Position numbers and translations under genes: made by a program
The notes under the pieces: model-generated
Database searches by the model: none
What the model saw: the letters and a program-made list of their open reading frames with translations, nothing else
Told to the model about the DNA's origin: nothing
Assembly: GCF_017813395.1 (NCBI RefSeq)
Contig: NZ_JAGIZB010000003.1
Coordinates: 186,001 to 250,000, forward strand
DNA: 64,000 nt
Source: Pararoseomonas baculiformis
Lineage (GTDB): Bacteria; Pseudomonadota; Alphaproteobacteria; Acetobacterales; Acetobacteraceae
Direction: 5' to 3'
Part shown: one piece after another, positions 16,400 to 25,079 of the stretch
How positions within the stretch are numbered: position 1 is the stretch's first letter
Layout of the letters: every line of letters starts with the position of its first letter

Positions 16400-19102
16400 A
16401 TGTCCGCTCGCAATTCTCGCCCGGCAGGGTCTTCGCGAGCCAGCGCTGCTCGGGTTTGCCTGGCATTGCGTGCCGGCCATCCAGCGCTTGCCGGGGGAGC
16501 TGCCCTCCTGCTCGGCGCCATCGGCCCCGCTCCTCTTATGGCCCAGTCCAGTCCGGCGGCGGTGACCCCCGCTCCGGCACCCGCCGCCGGGGCGGTGGTG
16601 AACACCTCCCCTAACGCGGCTGCGCCTGCGCCGCCGCCCCGTGCCTTCCTCATCCTGCTGGACCAGGCCAATTACTGGACGGCGCAGGGCCGCCCCGAAC
16701 TCGCGCAGCAGGCACTCGACAGGCTGCTGCAACTCGATCCCAACAATCCGGACGTGCTGGCCGCATCGGCGGAAGTGGCCGCGCAGAATGGCGACCGGCC
16801 GACCGCGGAAACCTACCTCGCCCGCCTCAACCAGATCGCGCCCAACACGCCTGCGGCAATGCGCGCCGCTCAGGCCCTCAGGGCGGCGACGGTTGACCAA
16901 GCCATTCTCTCGGATGCGCGCCGGCTGTCCGAGGCCGGGCAGCGCGAGGCGGCCATGCAGCGCTACCGTGAGCTGTTCCCGAACGGGGACGTGCCGGTGC
17001 TTTTCGCGGCCGAATACTACCTGACCCTCGCCGGGACCTCGGAGCGGAATTTCGAGGAGGCGCGGCAGGGCCTGGAGCGGGCCGTGCAGCTTGCGCCCGA
17101 CAATCTGGCTCTGCAGCTCTCCTACGCGCAGCTCCTCAGCTTCAACGAGGGGTACCGCATCGAGGCCGTGCGACGCCTCCGCACATTGGCCGATGCGCCT
17201 ATGGCCTCGGCTGGTGCGCGGGCCACATGGCGGCAGACCCTGCTCTGGATGGGCTCGGATCCCGACACGGCGGAGATGATCGAGATCTATCTCCGAACGA
17301 ATCCAGCCGACCCGGAGATTCAGGCCAAGTTCGAGGAGGCCAAGGCCACCCGCATTCCGCCCGGCGCCATCGAACGGCTCAACGCGTGGAACGGGCTCAG
17401 CGAACGGCGCTTCGATGATGCCGAGCGCGGCTTCGAGGCCGCGATCGCGTCCGACCCGACGGATGGCGAGGCCGTGTTCGGCCTGGCGATTATCCGAAAG
17501 ATCCAGGAACGCTTCCCGGAGGCCCGCGAGCTGCTCGCCCGGGCCATTGAGCTCTCACCCTTGCGGCGCGAGGAATTCGAACAGCAGATCGGCGATCTGA
17601 CCGCGCGGCCCGCGATTGCCACAGGCGGCGGATCGCGCGGCGGAGGCGGCCGTGGTTTCGTGGCGCCAGCGAGCGCGGCGACGCTTGCCTGGCAGAATCT
17701 CAGCCGGAACGCGCTGGACAGCGCGACGCGTCACGCGAATCAGGCCATCCGCGCCGGCGGCGCCGAACGTGCGCAGGGCGAGACGGTGCTCGGCATGGTC
17801 GCGATCCGTCAGCGCAATTACTCGGCGGCCGAGACGCGTTTCCGGAGTGCCCTCTCGATCAACCCCCGCTTTGCCGCGGCCCAGGCAGGGCTGTTCGAGG
17901 TGCTGCAGCGCCAGCGGCGCTTCGCCGAGGCGGACCGTCTCGTGTCGGAGACCGGCTACCGCCCTAACCAGGATACCCTGCTTCTGCGCGCCACCATCCT
18001 GCGCGAGGAAGCCGCGCGCACGGCGGATCCGGAGGCGAAGCTGGCCATCCTTCGCGGCGCATTGGCGGCTGATCCGAACAATGTCTGGGCCTCCTATGAT
18101 GTGGCGCGCCTCCTGCGGGCGAAGGGACAGGTCGAGGAAGCCCGGCGCATTGAGCGGAGCCTCAGCGAACGCACGGCGCCCGACGCTCTGTTCGCCGCCG
18201 CCCTGCTGTCCAATGCGGATGGCCGCGTGTCAGAGACGGTGGATCGGCTCCAGTCGATCCCGCCGCGTGCCAGGACCGAGGACCCGCAGCGGCTGCTGGC
18301 CCAGAACCAGCAGGTGTTGGAGTTGCGCCGCCTTGAAAACGCGGCGCGCGGGAATCCACGTTCCGATGCCGCGCGGCGCCTCCTTGCCCTCGCGTCCCGC
18401 CCCGATCCGACCGGAGAGGTGCAGGCCGCCGTCATTCGGGCCTTCTCGCGCCTGAGCCAGACGGCGAACCTGGACCAGGCAGTCCGCCTCGCAACCTCGG
18501 CAACGGAAGGGGCTCCCCCTTCCGCGCGGCTCGCGGTGGCAGGGGCAATGCTGGAAGCCGGACGCGCGAACCAGGCCGAGACCCTGGCGGCGAGCGCCGA
18601 GCGGGATCCGGCCCTCACGGTTGATGCGCGCCGTCAGGCTGCCGCTGTCCGGAACAACTCCACCGCTGCGGCGGCGGATCGCCTGACCTATGACGGAAAT
18701 CGTGGGGCCGCACTGCAACGGCTGGCGCCCGCACTGGAGCGTTCTCCGGAGAGCCCGGAAGTCCAGCTCTCCCTCGCGCGCATCTATGCCAGCACGGACC
18801 GGGCGGAGGAGGCGTCGCGAATCACCGATGGGCTGTTGCGGCAGAATCCGCGCGATGTCGCTGTGCGAAGCGTCGCGGGTGAGGCGGCAGTGGCGCAGGG
18901 TGCCTATGGACGTGCCGAGCAACTCCTGAGCGAGGGTCGCGCACTCGGCGCCGACCCGCTTCAGATGGCGCTGCTGGATGCGCGCATCGCGCGGGCACGC
19001 GGCGACGTGCTGCGTGCCCGACGCGCGCTGGAGGAAGCCGCGCGCCTGCGGGCAAGGCAGCTGCGGCCGGTCGAAGCCGATGTGAGCCTTTCTCAGCGCT
19101 GA
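16400..19102 (+). CDS. Large periplasmic TPR protein (BcsC/AlgK-like N-terminal part)
   Basis: About 900 residues dominated by tetratricopeptide-type helical repeats, preceded by a signal peptide (hydrophobic stretch around residues 25-45, ending PLMAQ) and a Pro/Ala linker. It resembles the periplasmic TPR superhelix of the cellulose exporter subunit BcsC but ends without the C-terminal 16-strand outer-membrane barrel, which BcsC (about 1150 residues) carries. Such TPR scaffolds (AlgK, BcsC, PgaA N-terminus) guide polysaccharide and recruit modifying enzymes. ATG 16400 is chosen for its strong site GAAGGAG at 16387-16393, 6 nt upstream. A glycine-rich break (GGGSRGGGGRG) near residue 410 divides the repeats into two blocks. 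A 128-nt gap to the AlgJ-like gene has a weak TATATC box at 16372. Confidence 0.8.
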   Translation: MSARNSRPAGSSRASAARVCLALRAGHPALAGGAALLLGAIGPAPLMAQSSPAAVTPAPAPAAGAVVNTSPNAAAPAPPPRAFLILLDQANYWTAQGRPELAQQALDRLLQLDPNNPDVLAASAEVAAQNGDRPTAETYLARLNQIAPNTPAAMRAAQALRAATVDQAILSDARRLSEAGQREAAMQRYRELFPNGDVPVLFAAEYYLTLAGTSERNFEEARQGLERAVQLAPDNLALQLSYAQLLSFNEGYRIEAVRRLRTLADAPMASAGARATWRQTLLWMGSDPDTAEMIEIYLRTNPADPEIQAKFEEAKATRIPPGAIERLNAWNGLSERRFDDAERGFEAAIASDPTDGEAVFGLAIIRKIQERFPEARELLARAIELSPLRREEFEQQIGDLTARPAIATGGGSRGGGGRGFVAPASAATLAWQNLSRNALDSATRHANQAIRAGGAERAQGETVLGMVAIRQRNYSAAETRFRSALSINPRFAAAQAGLFEVLQRQRRFAEADRLVSETGYRPNQDTLLLRATILREEAARTADPEAKLAILRGALAADPNNVWASYDVARLLRAKGQVEEARRIERSLSERTAPDALFAAALLSNADGRVSETVDRLQSIPPRARTEDPQRLLAQNQQVLELRRLENAARGNPRSDAARRLLALASRPDPTGEVQAAVIRAFSRLSQTANLDQAVRLATSATEGAPPSARLAVAGAMLEAGRANQAETLAASAERDPALTVDARRQAAAVRNNSTAAAADRLTYDGNRGAALQRLAPALERSPESPEVQLSLARIYASTDRAEEASRITDGLLRQNPRDVAVRSVAGEAAVAQGAYGRAEQLLSEGRALGADPLQMALLDARIARARGDVLRARRALEEAARLRARQLRPVEADVSLSQR

Positions 19103-19131
19103 AGAGCCCGGTCGGCTTACCGGAACGCAAA

Positions 19132-19171
19132 GGGGCTTCCGCAGCAGTACCAAGACTGCCGCGGAAGCCCC
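19132..19171. terminator. Hairpin between convergent acetylation arms, first of two
   Basis: Stem of 11 bp (GGGGCTTCCGC with GCGGAAGCCCC), one A/C mismatch, then 5 bp more, around a 6-nt loop. It starts 30 nt after the TPR gene stop. Placed between convergent genes, it probably ends transcription of the plus-strand arm and blocks read-through. The T-run is poor, as usual in this GC-rich genome. Confidence 0.7.
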
Positions 19172-19193
19172 CTTACCTTCACCGCCGTCCGTA

Positions 19194-19222
19194 GAACCTC
19201 CCCCTTATGCAGGGGGAGGTTC
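19194..19222. terminator. Perfect 12-bp hairpin, second of two between convergent arms
   Basis: GAACCTCCCCCT (19194-19205) pairs completely with AGGGGGAGGTTC (19211-19222) across a 5-nt loop. It lies 6 bp beyond the stop of the AlgF-like gene and probably terminates the minus-strand arm. The two hairpins together form a bidirectional termination zone. Confidence 0.7.
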
Positions 19223-19228
19223 AGTCGG

Positions 19229-19939
19229 TCAGCGACGCCAGGGTGTCGTGGTATCGCGCGTGACGAAGGACGTCAGCGCCTGTCCATCCGGGCGCATCAG
19301 CCAGATGCTGTACATGCCACCCGCCTCGGTGTTCTCCAGCGGAAAATTCGGCGCTGACGCCCCCTCCCCGCACCCGGCGAGGAGCTGTGCCGTCACCGGA
19401 TTGACGCTGCGGCTCTTGGCCGTGCCGAATGCCACCTGGTCGAACACGGAAGGCCCCGGTGGCGCGATCTGGAGCGAAGCCGTGCCGCAGTTAGGCGCCA
19501 GATTGTAGAAGCTGAGCTTCGCGCGGGCGCGGTTGAAGTCCGCCAGGTCCACAACGGGGGTGCCGGTGATGGATCCGTCCGGCGCACGGTGCAGCAGGAC
19601 CGTGTTGAAGCTGCCGGAGGCCGCGCGCAGGGTGATGCGCGCGTTGCGCCCCTGCGCACTGGCCTCGATCGTCAGTTCACGGGTTCCCACCTTCTCGGCC
19701 ACGCTGTAGGGCGTAACTCGATCCTGCGTGCCCGTTCCGAGGCGCAGCGGCGGCATGAAGCCGGGGCGGACCGCCACCTCCTCGCCGAGACCGTTCACGA
19801 AGCGCACATAGGCCGAGTCTGGCGGCGGCTGAGGGTCATAGACCTGCGCCTGGCTCGGAGCGTTCTGGGCGGCAGCGGGCATCGCGGTGATCGCGACGCC
19901 CGCCAGAAGCAGCCCGAGGATCGGAAGCCGGCGCCGCAT
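19229..19939 (-). CDS. AlgF-like alginate O-acetyltransferase accessory protein
   Basis: Periplasmic accessory protein resembling AlgF/WssG, which works with AlgI and AlgJ in polymer acetylation. About 236 residues from ATG 19939. A Sec signal peptide is clear (LPILGLLLAGVAITAMPAAAQ). The mature part is beta-rich with the AlgF-like order YVRFVNGLGEEVAVRPG, an early strand pair, and a later VDLADFNRARAKLSFYNL segment. Its start codon shares one base with the stop of the upstream AlgJ/AlgX-like gene (TGATG), so the pair is translationally coupled. A longer frame to 20005 would destroy the signal peptide position and is rejected. Assignment rests on pattern and context; sequence identity in this family is usually low. 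Confidence 0.75.
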   Translation of the reverse strand: MRRRLPILGLLLAGVAITAMPAAAQNAPSQAQVYDPQPPPDSAYVRFVNGLGEEVAVRPGFMPPLRLGTGTQDRVTPYSVAEKVGTRELTIEASAQGRNARITLRAASGSFNTVLLHRAPDGSITGTPVVDLADFNRARAKLSFYNLAPNCGTASLQIAPPGPSVFDQVAFGTAKSRSVNPVTAQLLAGCGEGASAPNFPLENTEAGGMYSIWLMRPDGQALTSFVTRDTTTPWRR

Positions 19940-20934
19940 CACGCGCCGACGGCCCGGCGGAGATCGGCCAGGTACTGGTCCACCGAGATGGCGTTCTGAC
20001 CCCAACCGCTGCTGGTCGGCAGGCCGGGCAGGTCGAATTCCAGCTGGACCCAGGTGATCAGCTTCGGGCGCTGCCGCTTGAAGCCCTCGCTCGCCAGATA
20101 GCTCAGGAGGATGTTGTAGGGACCGAAGTTGTTCGGCTTCCAGAAGAGCGAAACCGGCCTGTTCATCTGGTTGGAGAGCGAGGCGTGGAAGCCGTAGAGC
20201 GGCTGCGAGTAGCTGTTGCCGATCACCGCGACATCGGCGGAGTCATCAGCCACCAGCGCGGCCGCGCCGGTCGCCGCGACCGGCTCGCGGATCTGGTAGC
20301 GTTCCGGCCCGTAAGCCTGGCGCTGCGCCTCGGGCAGGTTGCGCACGAGGTCGCCGCGCCCCTGTGTCTTCACCATGGCCGGCTGCAGCTGCAGGCCGGG
20401 CCGGCTGCTGGCGGGCAGCACATTGGCCTGGGCAACAGCCTTGGCGGTTTCGGCGGCGGCCAGTTCGGCGCCCAGCGGTGTCCAGTGGGTGTCCGTCTTG
20501 AAGAAGAGCCCCTCGGCGTCGTTGGCGCGCGCGCGGAAGGCTGCGTCCAGATCGGGCACGATGGCGCCGGCCTTGCGCATTTCGGCCACGGCGGTTGCGT
20601 AGCGGCGGTCGATGTCGGCGGAGATCCGCGTGTTGTTCGGCAGGTACTGGCGGTAGGTCCGCGCCTTCGACGGCGCGAGCACATAGGCGGTCGCGATTCC
20701 CGCAGAGCGGAGGATCCCGGCGGTCTGTCCCATGACGTTCAGCGTCTGGGTCAGTTCCCGGGTATTGATCTGGTCGGTCTTGTCCCAGATCGGGAAGAGC
20801 CAGCCCTCCTTGCCGATCACCGCGGCGCCGGCGGTCTGGGCTCGCAGCCTGCCCGGAATGGCGGCGAGGCCGGCCGCACCCAAGAGGGCGCGGCGCGACA
20901 CCGGCCAAGCGTTCGAACCATTGGATCCGCTCAT
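19939..20934 (-). CDS. Second AlgJ/AlgX-like SGNH acetyltransferase
   Basis: 331-residue exported protein. The N-terminus carries a twin-arginine-type signal (SRRALLGAAGLAAIPG), unlike the signal-anchor of the first copy. The AlgX/AlgJ catalytic elements are intact: DTHW with Asp148 and His150, and GNSYS at residues 238-242. The VLAPSKARTYRQYLP strand matches the family. It lacks the C-terminal carbohydrate-binding module of AlgX, so it is AlgJ-sized. It is transcribed with the AlgF-like gene, and the probable promoter lies in the 280-bp gap upstream. Presence of two copies suggests division of labour (for example transfer from MBOAT versus final transfer to the polymer) or two acceptors. Confidence 0.85.
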   Translation of the reverse strand: MSGSNGSNAWPVSRRALLGAAGLAAIPGRLRAQTAGAAVIGKEGWLFPIWDKTDQINTRELTQTLNVMGQTAGILRSAGIATAYVLAPSKARTYRQYLPNNTRISADIDRRYATAVAEMRKAGAIVPDLDAAFRARANDAEGLFFKTDTHWTPLGAELAAAETAKAVAQANVLPASSRPGLQLQPAMVKTQGRGDLVRNLPEAQRQAYGPERYQIREPVAATGAAALVADDSADVAVIGNSYSQPLYGFHASLSNQMNRPVSLFWKPNNFGPYNILLSYLASEGFKRQRPKLITWVQLEFDLPGLPTSSGWGQNAISVDQYLADLRRAVGA

Positions 20935-21106
20935 GCGGAATGCTCCTTGGGAAGCGTCAGCGACGGGAAAGGGAACGGGGAGACGATTCGCCGAGGATCC
21001 GCGGCAACTTCGGTAAGCCCTGCGGCAGGGCCATGCGGCCCAGCATCATGGCCAACGCAACCGCGAGTATATGCCACCCCGACCCATGCCCCACCGAGAG
21101 GCTCGC

Positions 21107-21136
21107 TCTATACAAAATGGATGGACCGCCACTCAA
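21107..21136 (-). promoter_or_regulatory. Candidate promoter for AlgJ/AlgX-AlgF operon
   Basis: On the minus strand, TTGAGT (21136-21131) and TATAGA (21112-21107) are separated by 18 nt. This gives a leader of about 165 nt before the ATG at 20934. It lies in a relatively AT-rich patch inside the 280-bp gap after the GDSL hydrolase gene. No other element was recognised in this gap. Confidence 0.45.
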
Positions 21137-21214
21137 CCGGCTTCAAACGAATCCGTGATCGAAGGCGTCAATGCGCGCGCAGGTGATGCCGGAAAACATC
21201 CCATGGGCTGTGCA

Positions 21215-22054
21215 TCATGGACCCATCAGGGCGTTGATGGTCGGGGCAAGGGCCGCGGAGAGCCGTGCATATCCTTCGGCGGTCAGGTGAAGGCGATCAT
21301 GGGCGATCTGTTCGGAAAGGCGCCCCTGCTGATCGAGCAAGGCGTTCCCGACATCGACATAGAAGACCCAGCGCTGATCGGCGCAGCGGGAGACGAGTTC
21401 GTTCACCCGCTGATTGACGCGCCGCGCCGGGTCACTCGCATCCGCGCCCCGTGGCAGGATACCGATGATCAGCACCCTGGTGGCCGGGGAGCGCTGGCGA
21501 ATGAGGCGCACGGTTTCCGCGATGCCGAGCGCGGTGTTCTCCGGCGGCGCGGAATAGGCCGCGTTGTTGGTGCCGATCAGCAGCACGGCGAGCTTGGGCT
21601 TCAGCGAGGCCGGCCACTGGCCGCCCTGGTTCAGCCGCCACAGCAGCCCCTGTGTGAAATCGCCCGCAACCCCGAAATTCACGCCGCCGCGGGATCCGTA
21701 ATACTGCTCCCACACCGGCAGGTGCCAGACATGGGTGATCGAGTCCCCAAAGAAGATCATCCGCGCATAGGACATGTCGCGGCTGGCGACGCGGCTCAGC
21801 TCGGCGACGCGCGCGCGCCAGTAGGGATCCTCCAGCAATTCGGGCTTGGCCTCCCGCGGCAAGGGCTCGCGGGCCGGGATAGCCGGGCAGGCCTGCTCTC
21901 CCTGCGCCAGGGCTGGGGTCACGGCCGTGACGAGAAGCCCGCCGACGCAGAGCTTCAGAAGCGCCGAGCGCCAGCGGCGCCGATGCGCCTGCGGCCTTGG
22001 GGAACGCTGATTGGGCAGCAGGCGCGGCGGAAAAGGCATGAGGATCCCGGACAT
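21215..22054 (-). CDS. SGNH/GDSL-type hydrolase (exported acetylhydrolase-like)
   Basis: 279-residue esterase of the SGNH family, similar in motif layout to platelet-activating-factor acetylhydrolase-like proteins. Block I is FFGDSIT (Ser within 103-107), block II FGVAGDFTQG, block III GTNN at 161-164, block V DRLH with Asp253 and His256, so the catalytic set is complete. A basic N-terminus followed by LLKLCVGGLLVTAVTPALAQ is a signal peptide or lipoprotein-like leader, placing it outside the cytoplasm. An in-frame ATG at 22039 could also be the start. In this neighbourhood it may remove or transfer acetyl groups on the same polymer. Confidence 0.85.
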   Translation of the reverse strand: MSGILMPFPPRLLPNQRSPRPQAHRRRWRSALLKLCVGGLLVTAVTPALAQGEQACPAIPAREPLPREAKPELLEDPYWRARVAELSRVASRDMSYARMIFFGDSITHVWHLPVWEQYYGSRGGVNFGVAGDFTQGLLWRLNQGGQWPASLKPKLAVLLIGTNNAAYSAPPENTALGIAETVRLIRQRSPATRVLIIGILPRGADASDPARRVNQRVNELVSRCADQRWVFYVDVGNALLDQQGRLSEQIAHDRLHLTAEGYARLSAALAPTINALMGP

Positions 22055-22125
22055 CCCGTGTCATGCCCGATCTGCCTCACCGCCGCGCAAAGTCAATGGC
22101 AGAGTGGCGCCTGTCCCCCTTGCCC

Positions 22126-23391
22126 TCAGGCCGCTTGGCGGAAGGGCTGCTCCTCCGGCGCATAGATACCCCGCAGGGCATCGAGGAATTCCTCCCGCCC
22201 GATCACGTCGCGCAGGCTGGAGGACAGCCGCTCGTGGTTCTCGGGCACCGCGCCCTCGAGCATCGCGCGGGTGAGGTCGGGAACGGAACCGGCGCGGAAA
22301 TGCAGCCCGTCCACGCCGTCAAGCACCTTCTCGGCCATGCCGCCGATCCCCGACACCATCAGCGGCGTGCCCGCGCGACGGGCCTCCTGGATGACAACCG
22401 GGGAGTTCTCCCACCAGATCGAGGGCATGATCACCCAGCCGACCGAAGCCATCAGCGCGACCACATCGGCCGAGTCGTAGCGCCCGGCGAAGACGATCCG
22501 GTCGCCGGACGCCGTGATCGGGCGCTCCAGGCTCGGGAAGAAACGGAGCGTTTCCTCCTGCGTCGCGCCGTAGATCATCAGGCCCAGCTGCGGATCATCG
22601 GCCAGGGCGCCCGCAAAGGCGGGAATGAGAATGTCCAGCCCCTTGAACTCCGTGGGCTGGCCGAAGAAGGCGAAGCGCCCGGCCGTCCGCGCGCTGTCGC
22701 GCGAGCGGCGGGGCAGCGCCAGCAGGTCGTCGCCCAGATAGTTCTCCAGCACCGTCGCCTTGTCCGGGTTCAGCCCCCATGCGCGGTAGCGCTCGGCGAT
22801 GAAGTGGCTGGGATACACATAATGATCGAAGGCACGCAGGCCGGAGATCATCATCGCCTTGCGCAGCCGCAGCCGCTCGAGCGTCTGGTCCGGGAAGCAG
22901 GTCAGGCAGCGCTGCGCCGTCTCCTTGCGGCAGAGCTCGCGGGAGCGCGTGCGGATCATCTGGCCGTGGTGGCTGCAGATGGCCAGCATCTCATGCAGGG
23001 TCACCACCATGCGCGCATCCGGCCGCGCCTCGGCCAGCTCGGCGACAAGGTCGAGCCCGACGCGCCAGTAATGATGGAAATGGTAGACGTCGCAGTTCAG
23101 CCCGGCGAGCAGCTTCACCAGCGCGCGGCGCTGCTCGGCGCTGCGCCACCACAGCCGGTCATCCTCCATGCCGCCGACAGCGTAGAGGTACTCGTTCTCG
23201 CCATAGCGGGCGACCGCCTCGCCACGATCCGCGGGCGACTGCCCGCCCGGCAGCTCGATGGCGGCGACGAAGCTCGCATCCCACCCATCGCCGGCCATGG
23301 TCTGGAACTGCCGGTAGGCCGCCGTCTCGCCGCCGCCCTTCGAGAAATCGGGATGGGCATGCGAGATCAAGCAAACGGACGATTTCTTCAT
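22126..23391 (-). CDS. Glycosyltransferase family 4 protein
   Basis: 421-residue GT-B fold retaining glycosyltransferase. The N-terminal domain opens with VCLISHAHPDFSKGGGETAAYR (glycine-rich acceptor-side loop) and contains YHFHHYWRVGLDLV. The C-terminal nucleotide-sugar domain shows RFAFFGQPTEFKGLDILI, VFAGRYDSADVVALMAS and the PSIWWENSPVVIQEARRAG motif, a GT4 E-x7-E variant. A Cys-rich insert near residue 155 (CSHHGQ..CRKETAQRCLTC) is unusual and could bind zinc. Its ATG overlaps the stop of the 497-residue unknown protein by 4 nt, so the two are coupled. Probably makes a surface glycan; sugar and acceptor unknown. Confidence 0.88.
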   Translation of the reverse strand: MKKSSVCLISHAHPDFSKGGGETAAYRQFQTMAGDGWDASFVAAIELPGGQSPADRGEAVARYGENEYLYAVGGMEDDRLWWRSAEQRRALVKLLAGLNCDVYHFHHYWRVGLDLVAELAEARPDARMVVTLHEMLAICSHHGQMIRTRSRELCRKETAQRCLTCFPDQTLERLRLRKAMMISGLRAFDHYVYPSHFIAERYRAWGLNPDKATVLENYLGDDLLALPRRSRDSARTAGRFAFFGQPTEFKGLDILIPAFAGALADDPQLGLMIYGATQEETLRFFPSLERPITASGDRIVFAGRYDSADVVALMASVGWVIMPSIWWENSPVVIQEARRAGTPLMVSGIGGMAEKVLDGVDGLHFRAGSVPDLTRAMLEGAVPENHERLSSSLRDVIGREEFLDALRGIYAPEEQPFRQAA

Positions 23392-24881
23392 CGCGGCGTC
23401 CCCGAAACCGGCACCATTTCCCAGAGCCCCTGCAGATGCTCGGCCACCAGCCCGCCCACGGCATCGGGCCGCTGGGTGGGCATGGGCAGGGCGGAGGGAT
23501 CCGTGCCTCCCATCAGCGCGACCACGCGACGAAGCGTGTTCTCCATCTCACCCACTCCAGCCATGCCATGCAGCGCGACGATCATCGGCAGCCGGTCGGA
23601 AGGAAGGGCATTGGCCGTCAGCCGGGCGGGATTGCCCTCGATCGCGGCATCGACGAGCGATGCCGTGTCGATCGGGGCCACCGGGCCGGGATCGCGCGCG
23701 GCGGCTTCTAGCGCGGCGCGGGCACCGCCTTCCACCGAAACCTCCATGTGCCCCCGTCGCATCAGCCCCGCCGCGGCGCGGGAGGCCATGTCTCCGCTCA
23801 GGATTACGCGACCGAAGCGGGCCTCAAGCTGCGGGGCGATCAGGGAGATTACCCTGCTCGCGTAGTCGTCGTTGATGTCAAAGAGAAGCGCCGTTCCGCC
23901 GGGCACGGCAGGCGTGGCGGCAAGTGCCATCGCGGCCAGCTGGGCACGCAGGGTCTCCCCCCGGTCCGACAGCGCCTGGCGTACCCAGCCATGCAGCGCA
24001 CCCTGGTCGGCGGCGGGAAGATCCACCCCGGAAAGGGAAAGGGCATCCAGGAATTCGGGCAGGGTACCGGGCGCCGCCTCCGCCCGGAACCACCAGCTCT
24101 GCTCGCCCCTGCGGATCTGGATCACGGCCTCGACCACCGCATCGGCGGGTGCGTCCACCACGCCGACCAGGGCGAACCCGGCCTCCAACGGCGCGCGGCG
24201 CTCGCCGATCAGCGGCAGCACATCCAGATTTCCGCCCCGGCGCCGCACCAGGGCGCAGCCCATGGTAGCCGCCCTTTCGCCGGGTTCATGGGGCAGGTTG
24301 AAGCCGCCCGAGACGACGATCTCCCCGCCGGGCAGCCGCAGGGCCGAGACACGCCGGAACTCCATGAACCAGTCGGCGCGCCCGCTCATGCGCGGCAGGC
24401 GGTCCAGCCAGGCCCGGAAGATCCCGGGCGGGCCACCTTCGGCCTCCAGCGTCTTGACCCGTTCCGGATTTCTCGCGGATCCATGAAGTAGCTGGTAGCT
24501 CGCCCCCCATTCCCGGTTGAGCGTCACCGCCTCGACATCAACGGGCAGGTCGTAGGCGAGGAGGTCGATCGCGACCTCCTGTCCGGCCAGCATCTCGCCC
24601 GAGGCGCCGATGATCAGCAGCCGCCCCGCCGCATGCCGCGGGATGTCGTGGACGAGACTGAAGCCGGAGACGGCCATTCCCTCCGGCGCCTCCACATCCC
24701 GCCGGGGATGGATGTCGAGGAGCAGGGTTTCAACCGGCTCTCCGGGGCTTCCCTCAACGCGCAGGTCCAGCACTTCCCCGGCACGATGCCGCACCCAGCC
24801 GAACACCGCGCCCTGGTCGGGCGTGATATCGCCGGCGCAGTCCAGGCCGGCCTGCAGCGCCTGTCCGAACTCGAAATACAT
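23388..24881 (-). CDS. Unrecognised 497-aa protein with two DQGA-x-x-GWVR repeats
   Basis: No family recognised with confidence. Soluble, no signal peptide, rich in predicted beta-strands in the first 330 residues and alpha/beta afterwards. A short motif is repeated: DQGAVFGWVR near residue 22 and DQGALHGWVR near residue 295, each followed by a GE-(V/T)-L strand, suggesting two related domains. The C-terminal third (ALLFDINDDYASRVISLIAPQLEARFG onward) looks like a different domain. Start ATG 24881 was chosen because the frame upstream lies opposite a real plus-strand gene. It is translationally coupled to the GT4 gene at 22126-23391, so it may present acceptor or regulate that enzyme. Confidence 0.75.
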   Translation of the reverse strand: MYFEFGQALQAGLDCAGDITPDQGAVFGWVRHRAGEVLDLRVEGSPGEPVETLLLDIHPRRDVEAPEGMAVSGFSLVHDIPRHAAGRLLIIGASGEMLAGQEVAIDLLAYDLPVDVEAVTLNREWGASYQLLHGSARNPERVKTLEAEGGPPGIFRAWLDRLPRMSGRADWFMEFRRVSALRLPGGEIVVSGGFNLPHEPGERAATMGCALVRRRGGNLDVLPLIGERRAPLEAGFALVGVVDAPADAVVEAVIQIRRGEQSWWFRAEAAPGTLPEFLDALSLSGVDLPAADQGALHGWVRQALSDRGETLRAQLAAMALAATPAVPGGTALLFDINDDYASRVISLIAPQLEARFGRVILSGDMASRAAAGLMRRGHMEVSVEGGARAALEAAARDPGPVAPIDTASLVDAAIEGNPARLTANALPSDRLPMIVALHGMAGVGEMENTLRRVVALMGGTDPSALPMPTQRPDAVGGLVAEHLQGLWEMVPVSGTPR

Positions 24882-25079
24882 CCGTCGCCCAGGTCCCGTG
24901 GAAGCGTGATTAGAAGGGCTGGGTTGCCCCGAAGCAAGCTTGGCCGCAACCCCCGGATGCGGCGCCCGGAACGCCACGCCTTGACCACGGGGCCCCTGCC
25001 AACCGATCCTTGGGCGAGCCCCGGGGCGCCCCCGACCATCCTTCCGAACCGACGCCCAGCGGACCAGAACGCCAGACCG

